Source: Massospora cicadina
Taxonomy: Eukaryota; Entomophthoromycota; Entomophthoromycetes; Entomophthorales; Entomophthoraceae
Assembly (NCBI GenBank): GCA_022478985.1
Contig: JAKSZP010006738.1
Span: 94,845-158,844, forward strand
DNA: 64,000 nt
Direction: 5' to 3'
Part shown: positions 1-10,022 of the stretch, piece by piece
How the letters are laid out: each line of letters opens with the position of its first letter
Numbering within the stretch: the stretch's first letter is position 1
Notes under the pieces: model-generated
The model's input: only the letters and a program-made list of their open reading frames with translations
Database searches by the model: none
Told to the model about the DNA's origin: nothing
Program-made: the position numbers and the translations under genes

Positions 1-265
1 ACCACCTCTTTGGGAACAGGAGATACAGACACTCTCCTTAAAGTTAAACCCCAGGAATAAAATGGACCTGTTAAAAAAGGGTGTTAATCTCAACTCTGGA
101 TACTCTAATCAGTACCAATGTATTTTCTACATTCCATGCTATCATGGGGGATTAGAAGAAAAATTAAGAGTTGTAGCTCCCAATAGCTATATATCAAGAG
201 ATGACTGTTAGGATTAGCCTAGTTTAGATTAGTCTTTACTTTATGTTTTCAATTTGTTCTCATCC
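1..265. other. AT-rich flank, no gene seen
   Basis: I see no domain, LTR end or RNA gene here. It is the flank into which the HALf retroposon inserted. Confidence 0.5.
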
Positions 266-287
266 TATAATTTTAAATGACTTTTAT
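266..287. repeat. Target-site duplication, left copy (HALf)
   Basis: This 22-nt AT-rich sequence, beginning TATAATTTTA, recurs at 2198-2219 with two mismatches. The two copies bracket the 1.9-kb retroposon exactly. A long TSD of this kind is the mark of target-primed (LINE-type) integration. Confidence 0.8.
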
Positions 288-295
288 TTAAATGA

Positions 296-324
296 GGTAA
301 GCTGACCAGGGGATGGACATTACC
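296..324 (-). other. 3'-terminal hairpin of HALf
   Basis: On the minus strand this reads GGTAA, a 19-nt interior, then TTACC, a perfect 5-bp outer stem. An inner CCA/TGG stem closes a TCCCC loop. It lies 8 nt from the element's 3' end. Both LINE copies have a hairpin of the same 29-nt length with outer stem GGAAG/CTTCC. Confidence 0.75.
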
Positions 325-351
325 AAACTAAAACTGAAAACATAATAAAAA

Positions 352-2112
352 TTAATAATTCAAACAAAACGCCCAAAATGGATGGATCAATTGAATCATA
401 CCTAACAAATATCCAACCAGGTGGGCAGCGAATACTGCTATCCCTTCATGGTGGATGGGGGGGGGATTGGGGGGCTCGTCTTCAGCTGCATCCATCTCAT
501 CCCAGAGTAGGGTGCGTGTTAAGGCATATAGTAAGGGTGTGGGGGCATCAGCGGCATGGGGTTCAATATCCTTGATGACTGGAACTTCTGAATAGTTGCC
601 AGCCATCATAATGCCAACGATGTATTTGGCCAAAGCATCTTTGGCTTTGATGCAGGCTTCTGGGAATTTAATGAACATGGCAATGTTGGTTTGGGTGATT
701 TTTGCTTTTGGATTCCGTGCTACTGTTACCACGTTCTGGATGGCTTCAGTGACGTTTTTGTGTAGAGTTTTCATGTTTATTTTACTTTGTGCAGTAAGAT
801 TTTTGGGGATGACAGGAGGTGGAACTACTCCTGCAAGCACAGCCACAGATTTGGTGGCAGCTTTGCAGATCAGACAGCAATCTGGTGTGGCGGCTGCTTC
901 TACTGCAAGCTGGTGGTCGCTGTAGAACGGTTTGGCGTTAGGTTGTGGGGCATATTTCTGAGGCAGGAATTTTGCATCCCATTCTGTGGTACCGAGCTGC
1001 TTGACTTGCAGCGTCAGTTCTTCAATGAAATTACCTGATTCATCAATTTCATCCAATAATTCCCATGGGTTTTGGTTGAATCGGATTGGGGAATTAGCGT
1101 ACGGTTAAGGTTTGTTCAATTTGTTTGTGGACACATGGGATCAAACTGGGATCCAATCTGATGTTTGATTAGATAAATTATTTGGGATATTGGGGCAAGG
1201 TGGATACTGATTGGTGGCTGCAAGTGCAGCTGCAGCATCAGGCATTGGAGGAGGGGAAGGTAGGATCATACCCCATGTTGGAGTTGGCGCGGGGTATGTG
1301 CAGATTGGTGGGTGTTAGGAAAACTTTTTGGCGTCAGCAGAAGTTTCTGAGATGGGCATTTGCGTTTTGAGTGGTCTAACTCAAAACAGGATGGACAAAT
1401 CGTCCATCCGCCCTTAACACGGGCCCAGAACGGATAGTTAGGGGCAGATGGGATGGTGGCATGAGGGGGAATTGCCAAAGAAATTTTTGTATATACAGGG
1501 CTGATTGTGGCATAAACCTGGGGCCCAGAGAGGCGTGTGGCCCCATTTGGGATCACAAATTGTAAGATGGGGTTGGCTCTGTAGGCTGCTAAACCTTCCA
1601 TCAGCTCCTGGTGGAGCACTTCAGAGGGGAGGTGGGTGGACAAAGCAGCGAACTGGACCACCAAGTTGGTGTCTGTTGAGAGCCAGGTCCAATTTGTGGG
1701 AAGGGGAATATTATTAAATACTAATAGCACCATTGCCACATTGGCTTCATCATCTTCACAGGGGAAGCCAAGATCAAAGTACCACTTATAGGGGCGAAAG
1801 TCAATAAAACAGGCTGGTGTCATCACCACCTGAGCCATTTTGATAATGGCTTGGTCATTGTAGGGGAAGAATTTCACATATTTGACCCTAAGGCTGAAAT
1901 TCATGTTGCTCTGGGGGAGCACCAGGGGGCAGTGGGGCACTGATTGGGTTTGTGTGAGATGGGCATCTAGATCCTTGGGAAGAACAAATCATCCCAAGGG
2001 TTTGGAATGACTGGGTGAGCCAGTCTGAGCGCTTTTTCCTGTCAGATGGAAAATGGAAGGGGGTTTTGCCGCTGCCCCACGCTGGGACAGTTGGCGGTAG
2101 ATCCAATGACAT
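352..2112 (-). pseudogene. LINE ORF1-like nucleic-acid-binding protein (HALf)
   Basis: Three open segments in different frames (1888-2112, 1266-1940 and 352-1056) form one gene of roughly 580 codons. The middle segment ends in a CX2CX4HX4C zinc knuckle (CPSCFELDHSKRKC), the same spacing as in L1f ORF1. Upstream, several blocks align in order with L1f ORF1: DLGF followed by acidic residues and DEA; a GLA-Y block; and a T-SP...L-IP block before the knuckle. The 234-residue C-terminal part is Ala/Pro-rich with a predicted helical stretch and has only weak LINE similarity. LINE ORF1 proteins bind the element RNA and form the transposition RNP. The stop is followed directly by the 3' UTR, with no ORF2. 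The start is uncertain; the Met at 2112 is only the first in frame. Confidence 0.7.
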
Positions 2113-2197
2113 CAGAGCAAGACTTCAGTATGTGATTAAGTGTTTTTTAGTTAACTGAATAAATTGCTCAAAAATTTATGCCGAGTGGAGAGAGAGT

Positions 2198-2219
2198 TAT
2201 AATTTTAGATGACTTATAT
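2198..2219. repeat. Target-site duplication, right copy (HALf)
   Basis: Partner of 266-287; 20 of 22 positions agree by eye. It follows the presumed 5' end of the element, a CT-rich start when read on the minus strand. Confidence 0.8.
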
Positions 2220-3831
2220 TATAAATATTAAACTTTTTGACTAAAATTTAAGGCATAACGCCATTTAGTATTTAATATAGTTTTTAAAACACTGGCAATC
2301 TTAAATAATAATGTGAAATTCACAATGGAACAATTTCTGTATAAATTGCCTCATTATTGCTCCACTGGCCGATGGTATTAGGATGAATGCCCAAACCAAC
2401 ACATTATCCCCATAGTATTAAGTATAAGGTTTTATTAGTGCTTAGCTCCACTATTCACCTCAATTTACAACCTTATACCACCTAATATACCTTACTATCA
2501 ATTGGCTTTCTAATGGCAGATAATATCAAACCTCACAACTGTGTTATTATTATTGATCATATTCCAACCTTTGATGATGTATCCTGAACTAAACCACCTC
2601 TGAACCTGAACTGTGCGATCACCTCCTAAATTACAAAAACTACTTCCACCCTTACATGAATTATCCACATATCACTTAATCATACTCCTAAATTCACCCT
2701 GATACTTGAAATAGTACTAACCTTTTCTCTAATAAATTAGCTTTTACACCTATAATTTCTTAACACACAAAGTTTAATTTTTCTAGCAGGAAAAAACGAA
2801 AGCCTTTTTTAGTACTAGTGGTGCCCAACCCAAAAGGGGGAAATTTAAGCTCTTTTTTGAATCTTAAGAAACTTTAGATCTACAAAGAAAGCCAAGCTAC
2901 AATTCAACATATCTGACCTAGTTACTCAGAGTAGCCAATAAAGTTTCTTCAGCTTATTGTCATTAACAGCAAAGCTGAGAGTTTTTTCACAATAAGGGAA
3001 ACTCCAAGTTCCCACTGAGAAAACTTCAATCACCAATTGGCATCAGTATTAATTCAACTAATCAAAGAACAATAATGGGTATAATCAACAATGAATACTA
3101 CTCCATCTAACGCCACTGAAATATGTAAAGGCTTTACTAGTGACAATCATTCTAGCTTAAACCGCAAAAGATATTGAGAGACAATGTACTGCTACATTAT
3201 GGACTAAATTAAAATTATGAAGATACAAATGTAAGATGTAATCTCTGAGAGGGATTGTGCGCATAATGTAAGACTTAGTGAAAAGCAACTAAATGAAATT
3301 ATCCAATTTGTCATTGACGCTACCTATTTCATAGCAATAAATAGTGAACAGCAAGGTAAAGAACTAATTTTGGCTATTAAATCTATGGATAACAAATTTT
3401 AATTAATAAAAAAATCTCTTACCAAGTCACGCCTTCAACATCACTCCCTTGTTTTGGAAATAATCTTGCGAGAAATGAATAAGCTTGGATCTTCCCTAGA
3501 AATCTGTTGTCACTTTCAAGTCACCCAGTTTTAAGTCTCCTATCATCAAACTTTATGCACTCAATAAGGACTTCCAAGATATTAATTAATTAAATCTGAT
3601 GATTTGAATACCTCAGCAATTGAAGAAAACTATTAGAGAAATGAGCAAGCAGAAGAGACAAGTTTTGTTAGGGGCCTAAGGATAAGCACAAGGCTAGCCA
3701 AGAATATACTGTACTAAAAACTAAAAATCTGCTACTGAAGGAATCATGATTATTTCTGCGGCAAATCTGATGCCTGCTTATTAAAATTAAGCCTTCAAAT
3801 TGGATGCTTCTACACTTTACTTACTAAACTT
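2220..3831. other. AT-rich region without recognisable genes
   Basis: All frames are stop-rich and no conserved motif is visible. The only structure I can support is the short retroposon insertion near 2805-2886. Confidence 0.5.
2805..2886 (-). mobile_element. Short poly(A) retroposon fragment, about 80 nt
   Basis: On the minus strand the insert ends in CACCACTAGTACTAAAAAA. It is flanked by GAAAGCC direct repeats at 2798-2804 and 2887-2893, with partial similarity further 5'. The terminal CTAGTACTAAAAA is shared with two other tiny insertions at 5165-5185 and 57865-57880. It is probably the 3' end of a 5'-truncated SINE or other poly(A) retroposon. The left and right borders are good to a few bases only. 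Confidence 0.45.
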
Positions 3832-4215
3832 GTGATGAGGCCCCTCACTGCTTTGATAATAAAATCAGAACAGACAACCCAAATGAAAACTCAAAGAACA
3901 GACAACTCAAATGCCTTACAGCTCTCTTTTTTCCTTGCGCTGAAGCTCCTTTCTGGTCTGATGATGAAACAAGTATATACAACCCAAATGCTTTGGTGCC
4001 CTCTTAGTTTCCCTGCACCATATCCTTGTATGTCTGAGGTTAGGTCAGATTAAACCCAATTGCCTCAGTCCTTTCTTTATTTCCTTGCTTTAAAGCTCAT
4101 TGCTGGTCTAATGGTAATATTGGAACAGCCAACTGAAAGCCGCGGATCCCCCTCCATTTTCCTGCGTTAATGCTCCTTTCTGGTCTGATTTAATATTGGA
4201 GCAATTAAACCAATT
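3832..4215. repeat. Imperfect tandem repeat
   Basis: A block of the form TTCCTTGC..(T)AAAGCTC..TCTGGTCTGAT recurs at about 3931-3961, 4081-4111 and 4156-4189. It is followed each time by an ATTGGA/ACA-type sequence. Upstream, a CAGACAAC(C/T)CAAATG block occurs twice near 3873 and 3898. The 73-residue ORF here is a product of the repeat and has no recognisable domain. Confidence 0.5.
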
Positions 4216-6436
4216 TTTGCCCTTTTACTAAATATAATTATTTTTTAAATCTTTGATATAATTCTATTTATATAATTATTTTAGGGCCTCCTGTTAGTGC
4301 AACGGATTCAACCATGCCTCAACATAATCAGGATGAGTTAAAAACCCACCTATCTGCCATTTTGAGCTAAAGTAAGGCCATAATTAAAATTATTTTTCTC
4401 TTCCAGCATGCCATCTATGCTTAGCAATTAAAGTTCTTTCCCTTTGCTATTTTGACTTTTTCTCAGATCTTCTAACATGACGCCTCTTAATCTATTTTTA
4501 TTTACCCGTCAATGCCATAAACTTGACTGATAAATGATCTCTGCAGTCAAATTAGAAACAATTGACAAAAGGTTGCCTTTACCAGTTATCATGGTGAGCT
4601 TCCACAAACCAAATCTTTTATGGATAGTTGCATAAACCTTATCCAAAATCTTTATAAAATATATTTCTAGGAATGCATTTCCAGATGCACACTACCCTCT
4701 AACCCAAGGTCGCTCATACTGAGTTGTCAACCTTAGCTTGTTTAACTTTTGAGGCCAACTTGCTGCTCAGGGAACTGTTCTGCATAGATTAGGCAATAAA
4801 AAAGTTAAAAGAGCAAGTTCATCATTATTTTTATCTCTACTGATACTACAAAATGTAGCCCCAATTTCTATTAAACTTCTCTCACCCATGGGCAAAATCG
4901 TTTGGACACCATACATGTTCTCTTTATGTTGGCCCTCACGAAACAATTAATCCTATTCAATTTCTCCCTTGGCAACCTGGCTCCAAGGTATCCATGCAAA
5001 CGAGTGTTCTGTTCTTATAGAGAGATCTCATACTGGTTACCATAATCTGTTCAACAGCTAAACCCAGCTTGGTAACTTTCAATTAAATTACTTAAACCAA
5101 TAAGTGAAACAAAAACTATACTAATATTCTGTGGAGAGTTTCAGTATCAAAGTAGAAATAAAGTTGGACCATCTAGTACTAAAAAAAAGTAGAAGTAAAG
5201 TATTTTTATACTTCTGGTGAAAATTTAAGATGTAAATTAGAATGGAAAATAAATGTAAATTGAAATTGGGAATTAATATTAGGAGCCTTTTTGACCCCCT
5301 AGTCAATTGGCGTCTGATTTCCAATTTAGTTGTTTTATTATTTTTACTTAATTCAAGTACTGCAGGCTCCTTCTTGAAGCAATTTACCCTGAACCTGGAT
5401 GTCCAGGGACCAATTCTTTAGTCTCCAATCCTTGGTTGTGGGTGTAGTATCTCCTTGAGTATTGCTTTGATACTCAATATGGTAATATGCTGCTCAAATA
5501 TCTAATTTTAGACGGCGTCACTTTAATGAGCCTCACATCAGGTTTTCATACAATTCTAAAAATGTTGTTGATTACTACATTTGGTAATAAATAATGGAAG
5601 ATTTGATCATTATCAGCATTTTTAATTTGGTGGATCATCGCATCATCATCAGCTAATTACAAATTACTACGCCACCCTCCGTAGGTATAAAAATTGGGCC
5701 TATATTCAGGCGACTTTGAAAGCTTTTTCATCTTCATTAAGTAAATCTCTCCGAGCTTTAATTATCAAAAATTCACTGTTGAAATTATCCTGAGCGCTTA
5801 ATAGATTCCTTATGTTAGATGTATCTATAATAGAGGTTGTCCAATACCACCCTTAGAAGTTAAGTTGCCTGAAACTTCGCCTGTATGATATTGGACTCTG
5901 TTCATTCCAGTTATAAAAGAATGGTATCCTGATGCCCTTGCGACCTTATTAGTGGCACTTACCCTTTTAAGTCAAGGCTGGAGAATGACCTTAGGTGTCA
6001 TGCATTTACTCTATCCATTGCTAAGTTAGTATCATTGTCCCATATTGTTTATTCAGCTCTTCATTTTTTAGCCAAGACAGTTGCAGGTCCAGTTCAGATG
6101 GCCTGCAGTCTTTTTAACTGTCATCCCTGTAAATGATAATTCAGTACTTTATACCCTAATATGAACTTAATTAGCCTAGTTCGTTGTTAACCCTTATGTT
6201 GGATTCATGGGATAGTCGCTTTTATGTTGCTTGAGGCCTTCAGATGTATTATTAGAAGTTCATCAGTTAGCTTAGTTAATAAGTTCCAGGTGGCAGGATC
6301 TTCCAGTCTGCAGAAATTGTCAGTGCTAACAAGGTTGGAAATGCTGCTTCTCTCACATAAGGGCCTTGAAAGTGGGCATCCCAATCCTCTGGCAATAGCT
6401 AAGCCTGCTTCCACAGCTCAGAGTCCACAACTGATT
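4216..6436. other. AT-rich region without recognisable genes
   Basis: No RT, protease, integrase or gag motif could be identified. Stretches near 5650-5800 and 6205-6430 look slightly coding-like but match no family I know. The only supported feature is the micro-insertion at 5165-5185. Confidence 0.45.
5165..5185 (+). mobile_element. 21-nt micro-retroposon with 16-nt TSD
   Basis: The insert is TGGACCATCTAGTACT followed by A's. It is flanked by AAAGTAGAA(A/G)TAAAGT at 5149-5164 and 5186-5201, 15 of 16 identical. The duplication and the A tail point to target-primed insertion of an extremely 5'-truncated poly(A) RNA. Its 3' end matches two other insertions in the window. Confidence 0.6.
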
Positions 6437-6661
6437 CCATTATAAATTTTATAAATTCAGTGGTATCTCAGAGATACACCAAAAGGGTTTTGCGCAGGGT
6501 TTAGCCCATTGAGCAATAGGAACAAGATATTGTGATTATTGTCCTTTAAGAAAATACTTTTTTTAAAACTAGAGCATTTTCTCCAATAACACTCCTTTAT
6601 TTTAATTTTAATAAATACAGCTGATCTTTGCTTTTCTGCTCTCTATAAACTATCAACAATA
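6437..6661 (-). repeat. GypA-1 3' LTR, first part (split by L1f-1)
   Basis: It matches the start of the LTR at 30157: TTATAAATTT, then GGGTTTTGCGCAGGG, then a TTAATAAATACA block. The TG end has decayed to CA. The LTR continues after the LINE at 11936. Confidence 0.75.
6647..6661. repeat. L1f-1 target-site duplication, left copy
   Basis: AAACTATCAACAATA is repeated exactly at 11936-11950, on the far side of the LINE. The sequence is part of the GypA LTR; the equivalent place in the LTR at 30157 reads AAATTATCAACAATC. Confidence 0.85.
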
Positions 6662-6674
6662 ACTTTTCTTTCTC

Positions 6675-6694
6675 GTTGCAATCACTTTTGCAAC
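6675..6694 (+). other. 5' UTR hairpin of L1f-1
   Basis: GTTGCAA, loop TCACTT, TTGCAAC: a perfect 7-bp stem close to the 5' end. L1f-2 keeps it with one terminal mismatch at 56922-56941. Confidence 0.6.
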
Positions 6695-6754
6695 CCATTC
6701 AATTCAAGACTAAATCTAGTTTGATAATCTTATAGAGGACTTTAGTCTGCGCCC

Positions 6755-8237
6755 ATGTCTGGGAGCAGTTGGGCAAGCAAGGCAAGAGGAGCAGGCGGAA
6801 GGCCCGCGGCCTCCAATATTCAAAAACGCCCCAGAGAATCCAGCGGAATAGAAAAAAATCTCAAAAAACCGGTGGTCACAATTTCCTGGAGATACTCACG
6901 TGGCAAGCATGATGCAACCAGTACATCAACACGCCACACTCTCTGCCACTTTTGTCAGTGGAATTCGGAGTCTGTGTGTATCTGGACATCCAAAAAACGG
7001 CCTTATGGGAAAAATTTTGTGAAGATGTACACAAAATTTTCCTGACCGCGGTGTACGTTGCACCTCACTCCATGTCGCACGGTTGGCTGGACCTGGGTTT
7101 TGAAAGCAAAATAGCAGCAGACGAGGCTGCAGTGGTGTGCATAGTGGTCAACCTCCCTGAAGGGCAACAGGTCATTGAAACCAAATGCATCAGATGGACA
7201 AAATCAAACCAAATTTTCCTCACGTTTGACTTTTTGCCTACTATGGTAAAACGTGACATTTGGAGCAACACCTGAAAGATGGTCTCGCCATATATGGCGA
7301 AATACAATCTTTCAAAATGCAACATTTCATGCTGATGCCACACCTGTGCACTGGCAAAGCCATCACAGTTCTGACCCCAACTGAGGAGATTGCGAAGGAC
7401 CTAATCCAGATCCCGCACTCCACCTTTATTGACATTGCAGGGCACACCACCCACCCATTCCAGGTAACCGTGGACAGTGCACCCCCCATTTGCACCCACT
7501 GTGACGCGTTCAGCCATAAGGTGCACGCATGCCCCATCAAGGAGGGCGTCACATTCTAAGAGCACCCCTCAGCGGCCATGGCCAGCGGAGAGGCGCACTA
7601 CAAACCAACTGCAAGCACCAAGGAGGCTTTCCCGTGGGGAGCACAAGGCTGCTACCTATTGTTAAAGCCCATCTCCCCGCAGGAGCAGAAGAAGGCAAAG
7701 CAGGCCCATAGAGCCATGGCCAAGGAAGCGGCCAAGGCCACCACCACCATCCCACACTCACAACGCCAGGAGGATATGGAGACCTTCATGGTGGAAGCGA
7801 CTCGGGAATCCATCACCCAATCAGATTGGGAGGCCCATGCCAAGCAGTCCACTCAATCTGAGGATCTGATGGGAGATTTGATCTCACCCAATTGCTGCGC
7901 CCAAGCTCCGGTCAAAACTGACTTGGGACCTATCCCAATTGAAAAAAAATTTTGCCCCACCCGACGGTGCACCAAACTTATCCGCACCACAAAAATTTCA
8001 TCCAACATCAGGAAAACAAAAAGTGAAGGCCAAAGCCAACGCGACTCTTTCCAAAAAATTAACAAAAACCCCAATAGCGTTGCTGCTAACACCTGCGCTG
8101 CTGTGAAAGCCCATGGGGACCTTGAAGAGGCTGGTGGGCCAGGGGGCCCACCCCTTGCACCTAAGGTGCAAAGGGGAAACCTTCACTCTAGGGATGCTGA
8201 ATATCGCCGGACTCAAGGCCTCCTCATCCCGGGCTAG
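6755..8237 (+). pseudogene. L1f-1 ORF1: CCHC nucleic-acid-binding protein
   Basis: The product spans about 490 codons in at least three frames (6755-6950, then 6952-7275, 7260-7559 and 7578-8237). The start MSGSSWASK at 6755 is supported by the matching L1f-2 N-terminus. Order: basic Gly/Arg-rich N-terminus; an RRM-like or gag-like middle with WLDLGF and DEAAVV; a CX2CX4HX4C zinc knuckle (CTHCDAFSHKVHAC) near 7490-7535; then a Lys/Gln-rich tail with an SDWEAH block conserved in L1f-2. ORF1p coats LINE RNA and chaperones integration. ORF2 begins inside its end in another frame. The frameshifts may be decay. Confidence 0.75.
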
Positions 8238-9420
8238 GAAACTGAGTTTTTTACAAAACAATTTACCCGTGGATATCCTGGCCATCCAGGAGTCCCACTG
8301 TCCATGAGGTTCCGAGGAAGCTTGGAAAACAATGCTCCTTCCATCCCTATCCTTTTAGTTGAAGCACTGTGGGGTGCTAATTTGGAAAAATAATTTTTTC
8401 AAATTCACATCATCAGAAATATTCCTAAATGGCCGAGTGCTCATCATCACCTTCTAGTGGGCTGACGTTGCACACACAATCGTCAACATTTATGCCCCAA
8501 ACGGTGCACACAAGCGTCAGGAATTTTTCTCTACAGTCAAATCCCTCCCATTACCCCCTGATTCTTTCCTAGTTGGTGACATGAACTGTTGGCTAACCTC
8601 ACCAATGGACCGGTGGCCACCCTCACCCAATGCCCCACAAGGTCACATAGAAATACGCGTTCTAAAAGCCACCCTTGGGTTAATGGATGTGCTGCCATGA
8701 CATGCCCCACTGCTCAAAAACATGACACGTCCCCACGTCCACAACAGCCAATTAAGGTCCATGACCCACATCGACCTTATTCTAACACCAGCAAAATTCC
8801 AACCCCATATCTCCCACTTCAAAACAATGAAAATAGAATTCTCCGACCACCAATTGGTCTCAATAACATACCACTTACCCGTCACAGTTGAAAAGGCCCC
8901 ACATTGGTGCAAAATCTGCCCCCCTGAGCTCGCATCGCCAGGATTTTCCATGTGGGTGGAAGAGGCAACTTTGGCAAAATTGTTTGTTGCACCATTTTGC
9001 ACGGACCCCATTTCCACATGGGCAACTTTCAAAGAGGACACCATACGCCACTATCACCATCTCTCCTCCAGATGCTCATGAGCCACATCGGCGGTTATCT
9101 CGCGCGCTCTGGTGGAATTGGCCCACTTGGAGTCCAACATTCCAGCCACAGGATACAGCCCTGCATGGGGCTGGAAGTGAGTGGAGGCAGCCACCCACCT
9201 CAACGCACTTAAAAGCCAACACAAACATCGGGTTTGTGTCCAATACAGGGCCACACACATCACTAAAGGCAACAAGTGCACTGCATATTTCTTTAAAAAA
9301 AATTTCACACCACGCCAAAGCGTGGCCTGCACACAGGTGCAAAGATTGGATAATTCCATTGCGGACACACCAGCTGAAGTGGCAATCAAAATGCAAAAAT
9401 ATTACTCCGAGTTATACTGA
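8189..9420 (+). pseudogene. L1f-1 ORF2, AP endonuclease domain
   Basis: It starts at about MLNIAGLK (8189). APE-type motifs follow in order: N near the start; AIQESH; VNIYAPNG; LVGDMN (about 8572-8587); THIDLIL (about 8768); and FSDHQLV (SDH codons at 8842-8850). These are the metal- and DNA-binding residues of LINE apurinic-like endonucleases, which nick the target to prime reverse transcription. Stops after HCP (about 8307) and several frame changes break the domain. Past 9081 a linker rich in His/Lys leads to RT. Confidence 0.75.
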
Positions 9421-9480
9421 GCTGAACCAATTCAGCTGGCTGAAATGGCGGAATTTCTCAACCGAGCTCATATCTGCACT

Positions 9481-10017
9481 GTTTTCTGATACCCAGAAAT
9501 AATTAATTTAATTGCTCCGAATGAATTATGGACAGCCATTCGCGGTGCGCCAAACCAAAAATGCCCAGGCCCAGATGGCATTCCATATGATTTCTACAAA
9601 AAATATTTCAAATATATATCCCCATTGCTGCTAGCCTCACTTAACCAAAGCCTGTTGGAAACGCGCCTCCTACCAGGAGGACATGAGGCCTTTACAGTCA
9701 CACTCTTCAAGAAAGGGGATAAGCTTGACTTAGCCAACTGGTGCCCCATTTCTCTAACAAACACAGACACCAAAATTTTAATAAAAATCATGGCTAACCG
9801 TTTAGGGACTGTAGCATCTGCCACCATCTCCCCAGAACAATTCAGTTTCATCCCCAGAAGGTCGATTTGGGATAACGTGCACTCTGTGGCTAATGTATGT
9901 CAGTCCACAGCCTCTGGGGCACTTGTATTCTTGGACCAACAAAAGGCCTATGATAGAGTAAACTGGGAATACCTTAGGGCCTGCCTCCATCAATTCCGCC
10001 TACCCCCCACTTCATAG
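9481..10017 (+). pseudogene. L1f-1 ORF2, reverse transcriptase N-terminal half
   Basis: Conserved LINE RT blocks: CPGPDGIPYDFYKK near 9570-9603; LFKKGDKLDLANW-PISL near 9708-9760; ISPEQFSFIPRRSIWDN; and block A LDQQKAYDRVNWEYL (about 9932-9973) with the first catalytic Asp. The frame ends at TAG (10015-10017) because of a small deletion in the run of C's before it: L1f-2 reads HHFISWVMLL where this copy shifts. The chain continues in another frame at 10023. Confidence 0.85.
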
Positions 10018-10022
10018 AATGG

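Larger units (their letters stand above)
288..2197 (-). mobile_element. HALf: ORF1-only, LINE-derived retroposon (HAL1-like)
   Basis: Seen: a 1.9-kb minus-strand unit bounded by a 22-bp TSD, so both ends are present. It codes for an ORF1-like CCHC protein in three frame-shifted pieces, then passes into a short 3' UTR with a 29-nt hairpin homologous to the 3' end of both LINEs in this window. No endonuclease or reverse transcriptase sequence is present. Known: mammalian HAL1 elements are LINE derivatives that kept ORF1, lost ORF2 and move in trans. Inferred: HALf is the same kind of parasite of an L1f-type LINE. The alternative is one internally deleted LINE copy, but its ORF1 differs strongly from both L1f copies and its hairpin has compensatory changes, which favours a separate lineage. 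Confidence 0.72.

Noticed and set aside
6224..6445. Plus and minus ORFs of about 70 codons next to the GypA-1 LTR
   Set aside because: Considered as the lost half of GypD integrase, but no integrase motif could be read in any frame.
8113..8307. Programmed frameshift between LINE ORF1 and ORF2
   Set aside because: The frames overlap in L1f-1, but L1f-2 shows a stop and a separate ATG here, and both copies are too decayed to judge.
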